Shown here: piece after piece, positions 36,701 to 47,900 of the stretch
Numbering within the stretch: position 1 is the first letter of the stretch
Layout of the letters: every line of letters begins with the position of its first letter
Assembly: GCF_021155765.1 (NCBI RefSeq)
Contig: NC_060115.1
Coordinates: 2,666,001 to 2,730,000, forward strand
Length of the DNA: 64,000 nucleotides
Direction: 5' to 3'
Origin: Diprion similis
Lineage: Eukaryota > Arthropoda > Insecta > Hymenoptera > Diprionidae
Translations under genes and position numbers: made by a program
The notes under the pieces: generated by a model
What the model was told of the DNA's origin: nothing
Databases searched by the model: none
Seen by the model: the letters and a program-made list of their open reading frames with translations, nothing else

Positions 36701-36772
36701 CCAAATTCGAAAAGCATACAGAGTTTCAAAGATTTCGCTTCTCTCAAAGATCTGGCACGGAATATCGACTGA
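33750..36772 (+). CDS. arylsulfatase (arylsulfatase B-like), membrane-anchored
   Basis: Eight coding exons: 33750-33911, 33980-34210, 34351-34506, 34942-35197, 35287-35444, 35525-35660, 35740-36179 and 36239-36772, about 690 residues. The start at 33750 gives a hydrophobic signal peptide (residues about 2-20); an in-frame upstream ATG would bury it. The calcium site begins ADDLGWND. CTPSR (about residue 85) is the sulfatase signature whose Cys becomes formylglycine. GKWHLG and SDNGAP supply further catalytic and metal ligands. Near the C-terminus a hydrophobic segment ([13 protein letters not shown] onward) followed by a basic KFRK and a polar tail of about 60 residues predicts a type I membrane protein. 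The known role of the family is hydrolysis of sulfate esters in the lysosome or secretory pathway; the substrate is unknown. Intron 3 carries foldback elements. AATAAA lies near 37288. Confidence 0.92.
34558..34795. mobile_element. MITE-like inverted repeat in sulfatase intron 3
   Basis: Terminal arms at 34558-34587 and 34766-34795 are inverted copies (TTTTTACGGCATGGGCATTG against its near-complement). Two further hairpins lie inside: GGAATAAAGTCTTTATTCC and a stem around GGATGCGCAGTTCGAAGTGC. It has no coding capacity. The intron is otherwise short. Confidence 0.7.
34800..34925. repeat. second foldback in sulfatase intron 3
   Basis: GGCATTCCCGTAAACAG on the left pairs with CTGTTTACGGGCATGCC-type sequence on the right, the right arm being slightly longer. 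It ends about 16 bases before the exon 4 acceptor. Confidence 0.55.
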
Positions 36773-37559
36773 CGGGAGGGTCAGAGGTGTGCGAGATACG
36801 GGCCCGTTTCTACCAGCGTCGTCATTACTTATATCCGAAGTGAGGCCGTTAAACGCTGATCTCCGTTCCCTTTCTTAATTACTTTTTCACAGGCTGCGAT
36901 ATGCAATAAGCGAGCATAAATTCACTTTCCAAGAGATATTGAGACGGGGAACGGGGAAAAAAACTGGGACTCTTAATCCGCGTAGGTCACGATCTTTAAA
37001 GATCATCTCGCACTACCTCACATTCGCAGAGCGCATCACTTTGGTATGGTGTGTATACCATCTGTGACTGCAGTCATACTTAATCGGATTCTCATTGGTA
37101 ACCAAAAGATTCCGAGAGGTGTAAAGGAGAAGTTGAACTTGCTGGTCAAGTTTTCAATACTTCTCTTGAATTTATACCTCTTTTCCTATAATATCGATAT
37201 CTGCACTTACTTTACATATATTTGTACATATTACATAAGGTTGAGTGAAAGAATACTTTGAAGGAAATTATTCTTGCAAGTTGATTCTAATAAATTATTC
37301 ATAAACACTAGTATCCGGTCATTGTTTCATTGATTTTGTCTTCACGTACGATTCATAATAGGGTGCAAAAACATTTAATATTAGACGAAAGATTATACTG
37401 CAAAATATTCTTTATTTATTTACGTAGAAACAATTGTTAAGTACCATAAACTTTACGCAGCAAAAGTAGTTTAATAACGTAGCAAGTCGTTGTATTCCAT
37501 TGTCATTGTCATTGTCACAAGTCCGTGTATAAAAGAGAAATCAATCAATACAGAATGAT
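36773..37559. other. convergent 3' intergenic region
   Basis: It contains the 3' ends of the sulfatase (plus) and of the VPS9-domain gene (minus). Nothing else is recognised. Confidence 0.6.
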
Positions 37560-39240
37560 TCAATTCTGTGTACACTTTTCTAACATGGTAGCCAACTGGT
37601 GTATTTGTCTGTCTAAAGGAGTGAAATCTTCGTCAGATCTAGCTATAACATCGAGGAGTTCACCGATGGGTAACTCCGTTTTTACTTTGCGACTTCTGTC
37701 TGGCAAGTTGAGTACTTCTAAGTGAAACAAGATACCAACCGCCGCCTCAAAGGTACTTAAACTATCGGAAAGTCCGTCACGTGGCGATGCGGACCAAAGA
37801 AAATTTTGTATGTAGTGTAAATCAGTTACGAGTCGCTTAGGACGAGATCTTACAATTACGTATATGAGCAGTGGAATCAGCTCGTCTGTGGATTGAGTAT
37901 AAAGGAAGGACGAAACCGTAGTTTCGTCGTTGTCAGTCTTTGTTTGTACTTCGGCAATTGCTGCCTTAATCTCGGCGACAATCAGGTCCAGGGTGCTTCT
38001 CAAGCAGAGCGATTTCTCCAGCGGACCTTCTCGTGCGTCCAGCGTTGCGAGTTCGACTATGGCGGCGGGTAGTGAAATGGCTAACGACTCGTCAGCCCCT
38101 AGTTGATCAGGTGTAATACCAGCATCGACGAATTCAATTAGTTTCTTATTGAGATACATATCTTCCTGCTCCAGCGCGCTGGCGAGGAGATAGTATATTT
38201 TATCGTACATAAAGTGCATTATGAATACTTCCAAGGAGGTAGTGAGTAGCTTCTGAAATCGAGCATCTCGCTGCAAGCAAAGACTCTGTTTGCGCATGAT
38301 TATTGCCCAGTAACGACGAGTGAGATCTTGTAGGGTTGAACTGAGTTCCTCGGATGAATTGAAATCGTCCAAATCAATTTGCCTCAACGTAGACTTCAGT
38401 TTGTCAAGCGGAGTATTCCCCTGCCCCGGCAACTGATCAAGGAAGCTTCTTGCACTGCAAATTCAACAATCAATTTGTAAATTATTCTTACTTTCAATGG
38501 CTGCTAGCAGACTTACTCTAGTTACTTACTCCTTATACGAGACAACGCTACAATTTAATTTCACTTCTTCTTTCATCCGACTATTCGGCGACATATATTT
38601 TGGGTGAATCGGCTTTTCCAGAACCAGTATCATATATATTTGAAATTCCTTGTTGTATCCTTTCTCAATGGATACTATTCTGATCTTGTGCTGACTATTG
38701 ACTTTCGTTGGCTCATTTTCCTCTATTAGCTTCAGCGATGTATTTTCAAATTTGTATAAACAAGAATTCCCTGCTCCGATTGAAGTGAAATGGTGCGGTA
38801 TTTCAGGATGTGCTTTTAGAATGTGATCATCTAATGGGTAAACGCAATGCAGAAAACCATATTACTTTTGCTTACATCGTCAATGACAAAGTAATACTAA
38901 GATATTAACCAACTAATGGTCATTGCAATGTTCCAAATAAAAACTACTGCTAAGAATAGTTACCGACAAATTCATCCGTTATCGGCAAGCCCCGCAATGA
39001 GTTACCAGCAGGCACACAGATGTTCCAACATTTGGATAACGCAAGGTCATATTTCTTTCTATATTCATTCTGTAAATCACAAAGACAATCAATATGGTAA
39101 TTGGTAACAATCTGGAAAATATATGGCGGAACAGAGAGTACAGAATTAATTTATAAAACTCGATAATAGAATAATAAAATTTCAAATCTTACCCTTAAAG
39201 TATGATAAAATTCGTTGTAAACTATCTCATCAGGATCCAT
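37560..39240 (-). CDS. VPS9-domain protein resembling the N-terminal half of VARP/ANKRD27
   Basis: Four exons on the minus strand (5' to 3'): 39240-39193, 39069-39006, 38830-38530 and 38454-37560, giving 435 residues with continuous phase. The start is MDPDEIVYNEFYHTL. Residues about 300-390 fit a VPS9 domain, the module that activates Rab5-family GTPases, with DELIPLLIYVIVRSRP and then LHYIQNF and FEAAVGILFHLE. The order of an N-terminal beta-rich part, a helical bundle and then VPS9 matches the first part of vertebrate ANKRD27 (a Rab21/Rab32/38 and VAMP7 partner). The frame stops soon after VPS9 and no ankyrin repeats follow. It is expected to be a cytosolic endosomal regulator. The assignment to the VARP group rests on remembered similarity; VPS9 itself is more certain. 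Confidence 0.82.
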
Positions 39241-42200
39241 TATTGGTCAGCGATAAAACGGTTCCGGTAGTTTTGGCAGACAGGTTTAAATTTCTTCCGC
39301 ATTATTTTTTGTGAATACAACCCACAACCGTTGTCATCGCACTCGAGCAGCCACTATCGCGATATCATAATCTGATTAGAGCAGACAGTCATCCAGATAA
39401 GAGAAGGGGAATGTTTACGATCCAGTGTCACATGGTCACATGCTGGGCACGTGTCAATGGAATGCAGTACTGGTGGTGCCATCGATGAAAATCGAAAGTG
39501 ACTACGTAATACAGAGCAAAAGTTGCGCGGGAGCGTCATCTCGCAAGAATTAGGTTTTTGGAACTAATTTTCGACGGTGAATTAATGTCGATAACCGAAC
39601 CATATTTACCATCAAAAGACAGTGGATAATGTAAGGCTATCGAGTGTTACTTGTTTGTTGGTATTGGCGAGTTCTCGATACGAAGAAAAATTGTTAAATT
39701 TGCGTTAAATCAAAACGCAAATAATCCAGTGCTTGGAGCAATAAATGGGCAATAAATGGAACACCCCTAGCGAACGTGCCTTGTAGAGACATCTATATAA
39801 CGTCGTGACAAAATGATTGTTGACTCGACGTATGGTAATTCCGCACTCCTTCTTAACCGACGAAAATTACAACTTAGCAGCATAGACTTATACACAGTAT
39901 ATGACTGCAGCAAACTAGACTGTCCATGTTTCTCAGCATATTTGTAAAAAAAAATTACTGAGTTATTCTGAAACAGAAAATTATATGATTAGGTAAACAA
40001 ATTATACGTTTATACATCTAAGGTCTATTTCATAAATACTTACGAAAGATTCTTCTATCACTATCACTATCTTCACTATCACTGTACGCTCAGGGACTTT
40101 ATCCCCGCGCCGCGTTGAGCGCCGGCGTGCAAATGCCGCGCTTTCTCTCAGAACCGAAAAGTATCAAGTAGACGCGCAAAAGGCACGGTCAAACCTGAAA
40201 ACTTGGTTATTCGTAACAAAATTGAGTGCAGAGTTGAAAGCTCAGCACATCGAGTGTGCTTTACTGTTTCATATATATACCGTTTGTGAAATCGACGCGC
40301 AAAAGGCGCGTCCAATACCTGTGATTGATCAACGCGCAAAAAGGCACGTCAGTTTAATCTGTTAAAATAGTTTAAATATCTAGGAATTGTCGCAAAATTC
40401 TGTAGAAACCCAATCCGCATCCGCGTCTCTTTGAATCCGACACATTGCGATGCGGATTGTTGTTCTGAGATGCGAATCAATTCCAGAAAGGAAAATGGGA
40501 TGAAGAAAAGGCATGCATTATTGTGTGGCGTGACGGTCGGCGGTCCTCTTCAACGCGAAGTCTTCGAGCTCAGCATCTCTCCCCATCTAGCGTACCACGG
40601 AACGCTATAGATGAGCCAGAGATGCATTTTGCCCATTCAGACGATCACAGAAATCAATTGAATGAAATAATGATTGGGAATGATTAAATAATTGAATTGA
40701 ATAATGGCTGAAAACTGATTTTAGAATATCCAGAAATGGCAAATCGAACGTCGTTAAAATTAATTCATTGAAGAATAGGAAGAACATCTCTATGATCGTT
40801 TGACGCTGTGAATTACAAAAGTTAGTAACATCACGGCAGATCGCGACCTTCCTACCCTCGCCTGATTCCCAACGGAACCACCCGACGAAAATGTCGAAAC
40901 GAGATATTCGCACACACATGCATAAAGCCCGCGACAAATCCCAAAACGTCCACCTATACCTACCCGGTTACCTATATTCGATCTATACGATTCTCCATTC
41001 TTTCCAACACACATCATTCTTTTTCATTTGCACCGTGGTCACTGTGACTTACTTTTACGTTGATTACCTGTAAAGAGCAAAATGTTTTTGTACCACAATC
41101 AGCCAGTTGTTATACGACGATACTAAGAGGATCGACATTCAAAACATGATTTTTCTCTACTTTGTGACGCTGATTTCAGTGAAATGATTGTCAAATGCAC
41201 ATTCCATAAGCTTTAAGTAATTTCATCCACAGTGACACCGTGAATATACGCGATCGGTATTAGGAAGACATTAACAGCCCATCCTATTATTGTAGGTATG
41301 TATTACTTTAATGACTACTGGCGGACTATGGGTACATCAACTTTTTGTAAAACGGATTAGAAACATCCTGTATGCTAATCAGCAATTTCTAAGCGAACTA
41401 AACCTGCAATTGATGAGTACTTGCTGACTGTTAAAAGATTCAAAATGATTCAACATTGACAGAGCAATTTGATTGAGTTACGTTATGCTTTAAAATTTCA
41501 TTAATTAAGCAATCGTGTGAACATAATTATAAAATTATTGGAATATGTTTAAGCCTCAGGTAAATCCACCACTTAAACGACATCATTTGTAAATTACAAC
41601 GTATATTATTACATCAGTAGTTAAACACAATTGGTTCTCGCGTATGCCGAGTAAGCGATGGGTACCTGTCGCGATGCTCATTCCACTTTCGGCAACGTGC
41701 AAAATTTCTAAATTTAAGTGAGCTTTGTTGAAATGAATTGCAAAAAAATGACTCGATTGATAGTCAAGCATCGTTGCGATTGCGAATGAGCCTAACCATG
41801 CAGCTAAGAAATCGAAGTTTTGTGTAACAGTTGTTACCGCCACGCCACGTGACAAAGGAGACCCAGGAAAATTCCCGTAACCTAACACATGCAAACTCAC
41901 CACGTGGCCGAGTAATGGAGAAGTTACTCGGATGTCTCTGCTTAATTCTGGAATAAATAAAAAATGAAACTCGAATTAATTTAGCAAACTGGATTTTCAG
42001 TCCTCAAATTAATTATTACTGTTGTCTACTTCCATATTTCCATATTTTATACAAAGACAAAAATTCGCCTTCAAATTACTACCATGAATTATCAAACAAT
42101 TGTTAAAAAAAAGTATTCTTACCTCCTCCGGGTTGCTCCACGCTTGACAAATACTGGTTCTCATAGCATCTCAGGTTGAGTGGTTGAAGCGATGCACTTT

Positions 42201-44552
42201 TTACACTGCAATAACAATATCACATAACATTACTTACACAATATACTTGGATCCAATTTCATGTCACTATAGACTCTCTGTGTCAGAAAAACTTAACACT
42301 TTTACCGAAAACGTAACGAGCACGCATAAAAAAAGCACCACTTCCCGTAGAAAGACCTGACCCGAGTATCTCACTGATTCTTTATTTCAATAAATCCATT
42401 TTTCTTTAGGCCGCGCGTCTGCCGTTCGTTTATTATTTACCGATGAATTTGGTGAGAATACAGTGATCGAATTATGGAACACAGACTGAACAGAGCGATT
42501 AAATTCGGCTCTCGTCGAGCGTGGTTTCGCTCCGACTGCGCGAAAACAAATGACGCCGATCAGCGCTCGGAAGCAGGTCTCGACTGGTTGGAACAGCCGT
42601 GCGAACCGCGCGGTCTGAAGTTGGCGTCGGGCGTAAATTCGAATTTTCCGACGCCGTTCGACCGATCAGAATATGCGTGAAAATAAATGAAACATGAGAA
42701 ACGAATCGCACACCTTGAGTTTCATCAGTATTTACACGAGCATAGGATTGAAACTAATATTAAAATATAATACACAGCACTTACATGTGCGACGCAAAGT
42801 CTGTCAATCGATTACAAGATTTACTAGCCTTAGATCAACAGATTGCATGAGAAACTTACCAATCGTTCGATGCTTACAGAACGTATTCTCAGTCGAATCA
42901 GCTCCCGTTGACTCCAAGACAAGGTGTTGTTTGTCGAGCACAGACACATTGTATTTCTTGTTTATATTGCAGAATCCGAACGCACTTCACACACAATTGG
43001 TAAAAAAAAAATGGTTGACGGCTAGGTGAAAACAAAATTGAACATCGAGTGGGCAGTCGTGCATACCGATACGTATATATCTGCGTATGTCGTTGTAGCA
43101 GTTGCACATCACTTTTCATACCCAAAATAATCACGATAAAAGAAAAATGAAACGTTCTTCAGTCAATAACACACTCAACAGAAAATATTTAGGAGCTCAA
43201 TCTCCAGTGTAAGTATGTACACGATGCGGATGAATCGCGATCGTCATTTTTTCAGCGTTGAGAACAACCAGTTGCAGGCATACCGCGTGAAAACGAATCT
43301 CTGCGTGACTCAAAACTGCTTATTCGACGATTTATTATCAACGCTAACCCCACAGACCGAATTGCTTACAGAAAACACGTCAAATAAAGCAAAAATTCAT
43401 ACAAACTCGAGCCGCAAGACGCGACTGTAGCACGTTCGAACTCGACCTCGTGGGCGTCCCAGAATTACGCGAACAGCCTGAAGATAGCGCTGCAGCAGCG
43501 ACGCAAGCGCGGCAAAGCGGCAATTGATAGAAGCGAATTTGAAAACGAACTGAGCTAGAAGCAAGCAAAGTTATGAGCACAGCAACGTTAGTATTTTACA
43601 CAATAACTAATGAATTTCGAGATGATGCTCTTCGTGTTTCATTGAGAGAAGCCGCGCTCACGTTTTTCATGTCCCCTATATCGCAATGCCCTCTGACACG
43701 AAAAAGGAAAGTTTTTGTGTTAATCACCTGTGAAACATATTAATTAGGTATTTAATATAATTTTTGAAATACAAAAATCGATGAATAAACGCAGTACTTT
43801 GACACGCATATGTTAATGTAATAACATAATTTTCAACTATAATCCTAACGCATAACTGAATTAAAACTTACATATCGGAAATTGGCCGGATCAATGGAAG
43901 GAATGTGATAAACTCTTCGTTTCAAAACACTAAATTCAATTATATTATAACAAAAATATTAATGTCAATCAATGTAAGTTTTATATCAAGGTACATACGA
44001 ATAGATGCTAAGACGTAAGTGTGTGATATGTAACGATTTTTTTCGGGTTTTGATAAAGCTCAAAATATGGCGGTATAAACATTATGGAGTTGATGTATCA
44101 TACATAACATTATTAATTAAAAAAAAATGATTCTTTATATAAATATTGTTAGACGCCTATAATAACAGCTGAATTTATATTGCCCAGCTTATTTAATGAT
44201 CGTCTCAGTTCTCCCCTTGTATTGTACTATGTATACTATACACATGCTACATACCTCTAGACGTATGTAACATTGTATACCTATGTATAATAACTTATAT
44301 CTAATTAAGTATAGTTTGTCGTCGCTAATGCATTGAAGATTTAAATGAGGTATGATTTGACCAGTTCACATTATGCGATCTACATAAACTCTAATTTATT
44401 CAGGCACGAAGTGTAATTCACATGTTCAACTTCAAATGGTCTGAACACAGTAGAACGGGACTGATAACGAGTTGAGTTCTTTCGTTTTTTTTTTTTTTTT
44501 TTTTTACTTCTCTTTTGAATACGCATTGTATGACTATTGGGTATTTTTTCTC
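39241..44552. other. 5.3 kb with no supported gene
   Basis: I read both strands for frames ending in plausible splice sites and found none with a recognisable domain. It may contain the promoter and upstream exons of the VPS9 gene or non-coding transcripts. Short CGCGCAAAAGG repeats are at 40171-40350. A T-run is near 44485. Confidence 0.5.
40171..40350. repeat. three copies of a CGCGCAAAAGGC motif
   Basis: GACGCGCAAAAGGCACG at about 40171, GACGCGCAAAAGGCGCGTC at about 40293 and AACGCGCAAAAAGGCACGTC at about 40331. The GACG and CGTC ends make each copy partly palindromic. No known element is recognised. Confidence 0.6.
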
Positions 44553-44922
44553 CTAATTAATCTCCGTACTTTTACTCGCGTAAGGAGATTTCGGAACTGA
44601 TTCTTCATCGTCATCGTCATCTTCATCCTCTGCATCTTCTCTCGCTTGCTTGATTTGTGCAATCCTTTGCATCTCGGTGGATCGTTGTCTATAAATTGCA
44701 ATTTTTGGATGGGCTGGTTTGCTATAAGTGAATTGTAAGATATACATGAACAGAAAAAACGTTGCTTTTACCTTGAAAGTGCCTCTTCCGCTTCTCGTTC
44801 AGCTTTCCATTTCTGAACAACTCGATAGCCAATGCAGACTATAACCAACACTATCGGAATTATAGCTGCAAATACTATGCCTGAAGTAATCCCAGCTTGT
44901 CTTGAACTATACTCTTGTTGAC
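44553..44922 (-). CDS. mesh: mesh alternative terminal exons B (transmembrane + acidic tail)
   Basis: Exons 44922-44772 and 44688-44553 also join in phase 1 to the sushi exon, skipping exon A. They encode [10 protein letters not shown], a second transmembrane stretch ([19 protein letters not shown]) and a short charged tail with a run of Asp/Glu ending STEIN, without a PDZ motif. The start of this exon resembles that of exon A (EY, R, A, IP), which suggests exon duplication. Confidence 0.82.
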
Positions 44923-47900
44923 CTGTATTTCAAGATTTCATCAGGAATCAATATGACACATTATCGATACAAATTAAATTCTGTGAAAAATGAACATGCC
45001 TTATCTTAAACCATGAAAACATTCGAATTACCCTTTAAACCTACAGTTGTGCAAAATGTAATTAAGACTTCAGAAGGTTCTTATTGTTAGGTGTTAATAA
45101 TAATAATATGTAATAATGTGTGCCACTCTGTGCCGCAATGAAATTATGAAATGTAATATCTCGCATAGTTTAAGGATATTGTTAACAAGCTCCAGGTCGA
45201 GGAATATGATATCAGTAATAAGAGGATTTGTGTTTGAATGGAATTTGAGAAATGGAAATTTCACTTGCACAAATTTGGAAATTTCCATTCCACTGTAATA
45301 CCGATCCTATACAATTAACGCTTGCGTTTTTCATTATAATTCTTCGATTTCAACATGCTTGTGTGGAATAGAAATTTCCTGGTATTAAAAAATGTATAGT
45401 TCTTATTTATTATAGCATAAAAGTTACAGTATAAGTGGAATATAATACATCAATGGTATACGACGACATAAATCGTTTACTACAAATTATATAAAATACT
45501 GCAACATATAGTTTTGATTCGAGAAAAGACTTCATGTTTACTACAACTACTAGTTAAGTACACAGAAAAACTCCTACAGACTTCATTGTAAAAAAAAAGC
45601 TTATTGTTTTATAATTTATTTGATGTATAAGTCACGTCTCTGAAAATCTCAATTCATTCCTTACAAGAGGTAATATTATTTTTAGTGAATACCAGATTTC
45701 TATTCCACATAAGCAACAATATAATGTAGCGGATGATTAATGAAATAAAATTGTTAGGAATTTCATGACATCACAATCTATGGTCACAAATAACTACAGT
45801 TTAGTTAATAATTGAAGCTGACATCAGAGAGTTGCAATGACACATGAATCAAAAGTCTCTTTAGTATAAAAACAATCTTAATAATAGATATCTTCAGACA
45901 TCACTTTCTTTGCTCGGACTACCAGCTTTTCTAAGCGGTTCTGCATATATAGCAGTGCTATTCCGAATTTCAGGATCATCCTCTAGGGCCCAGACCTTCT
46001 CCTCAAATTCTGTGTAAGGTTTGTCAGGAAGTGGTTCGTTGGTACGATACGATTTGTCATATGATCTTCGTTTCCTAGTACTACTGCCGTCGGTACTAGT
46101 TTCGCTAGCAGGAGAAATGGTTCGCTCGCCCGACTTCAAAGGGGTGCTCAGCCGTGAAAGAGGCGAGTCGTTATCAAGTCCGTATCCGCGATCGGAAAAC
46201 CGCCATGATTTAGCTGAACTATCTGACGATGCATTTCTCCTTATGCAAACTATTATCAGAGCCCCAATGATAATCGCTGGTATCAGTACCGCAATTATTA
46301 TTCCGATAATAGTCCATGCTGTTCTCTGAGTATACTCGATGTGACCTACAGTATCGCATGCAGTTACAAAATTCAAGCTCATCAACAAAGATGTTGTGAC
46401 AAAATATGGCGCAGACGTTAAAAGCATTCTTTCCAATTCATTTTACTGAATACCATATTGTCACCGCAATAATTACATTCTGCACATCTGCTAAATGCAT
46501 TAGACTTTCCGAAAAAGTGATTATATCTATCTGCATTTTCTTACACAATTTAATGCGCCAAGATGAATGCACCGTTTCAATCTGGTGCGTTCAATGTCGA
46601 TCATGTAATGTGGCAGAGCAAATAAAAATTTATGAATGCATACTTACGTAGACACTCTGTGTAACCATACTCTGGAATGTCCCATTGACCCGCTTCTAAA
46701 CATGTTCGACGCTGATCTCCAATTAATACAAAGTTCTGATTGCACTCGAAGGTCACTTTGGTACCCGGTATGAAAAGGAAGTTGCTTTTCCTGCCAAATC
46801 GTGGTGTCTCCAATATTCCGCAAGTTATTGCTGAAATGCAAATGACACGTTTATCAGATATTTGCTTTTTCCGATTGAAAACTTTCTCAATCCTTGTACC
46901 TAATTGCTAAAATGATACACGAGTAAACATACTTCGCCTGCCATTCGTCGCCTTTATCTCGGTTACAGTGTCGTAATAATTTTTAGTATAATGTGCAAGA
47001 TCTCGATTGAGGGTCATTCCATAGTCGTACTGACATTGATAATTATCACCACACAATTCACTTGCTCTGTTCACATCGTCTATTCTGTGGAATATAAAAT
47101 TCGTAAATTATCCATACGATTATCAGATTAATCGCTTGCACTCGTAATTTTCGAAAAATCAAGCCGTACCGATCAGATGATAAAAATTCGCTCGGAGTTC
47201 TAAGATACTGAGGCACAAATGATGCATTTGCGTAATAACTCGCCGTTCTACCAAATTCCCTCGTAAACAAGGCAGCTCCTTTCTGCGAATCCTCGCGATC
47301 CGCAAGGATCCAATTTATACCAAATTGTTTATGAACTGTCTCAAAGCTATTCACATTGGTCACGGACGCAATTGTGCCATCAGGATTGGTGAAGTCATCA
47401 GAAACGTCATAACTCCAGTTGCCCAGCAGTCCTCGTGTTTTATTCTGTACAAATATCGTTTATATCGGTTAGATACAGAATAATTAATCCCGTTGTTACT
47501 TGCAATTAGCTTAAACGAATTTTTCATACCATGTATGACCACGGCAAGTAGACCCTGGCAGTCATGAACCCTTCATTCTCAATAATTTCAATTCCAGCGC
47601 CTGTCTGGAACATGATGACAACTTCACTCTGGTTAAGAATATAAGTCGGCGTGTAAACGGTGACGCCAGCAAAATGTTGGAACTTCAATGACGTCCTGTC
47701 AAAATATATTCGCCTTCCATCGGCAAACACATCCAAATGGTATCGCCATCTCGCATGAATCGGTCGCAGTCGAACTTCTATAGTAGCTGAATTATTGCCT
47801 CGTGCTAAGATGAAATAATAAGTTTAGCAAAATAAAAACGCTGTTCTACATATGAAGTTTTTCATATTACGATTGTTATTTCAAATACCTGCGATGGAGG

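Noticed and set aside
41583..41903. 106-residue minus-strand frame
   Set aside because: No domain or consistent splice boundaries found; it may be part of a non-coding transcript, but I cannot support a gene.
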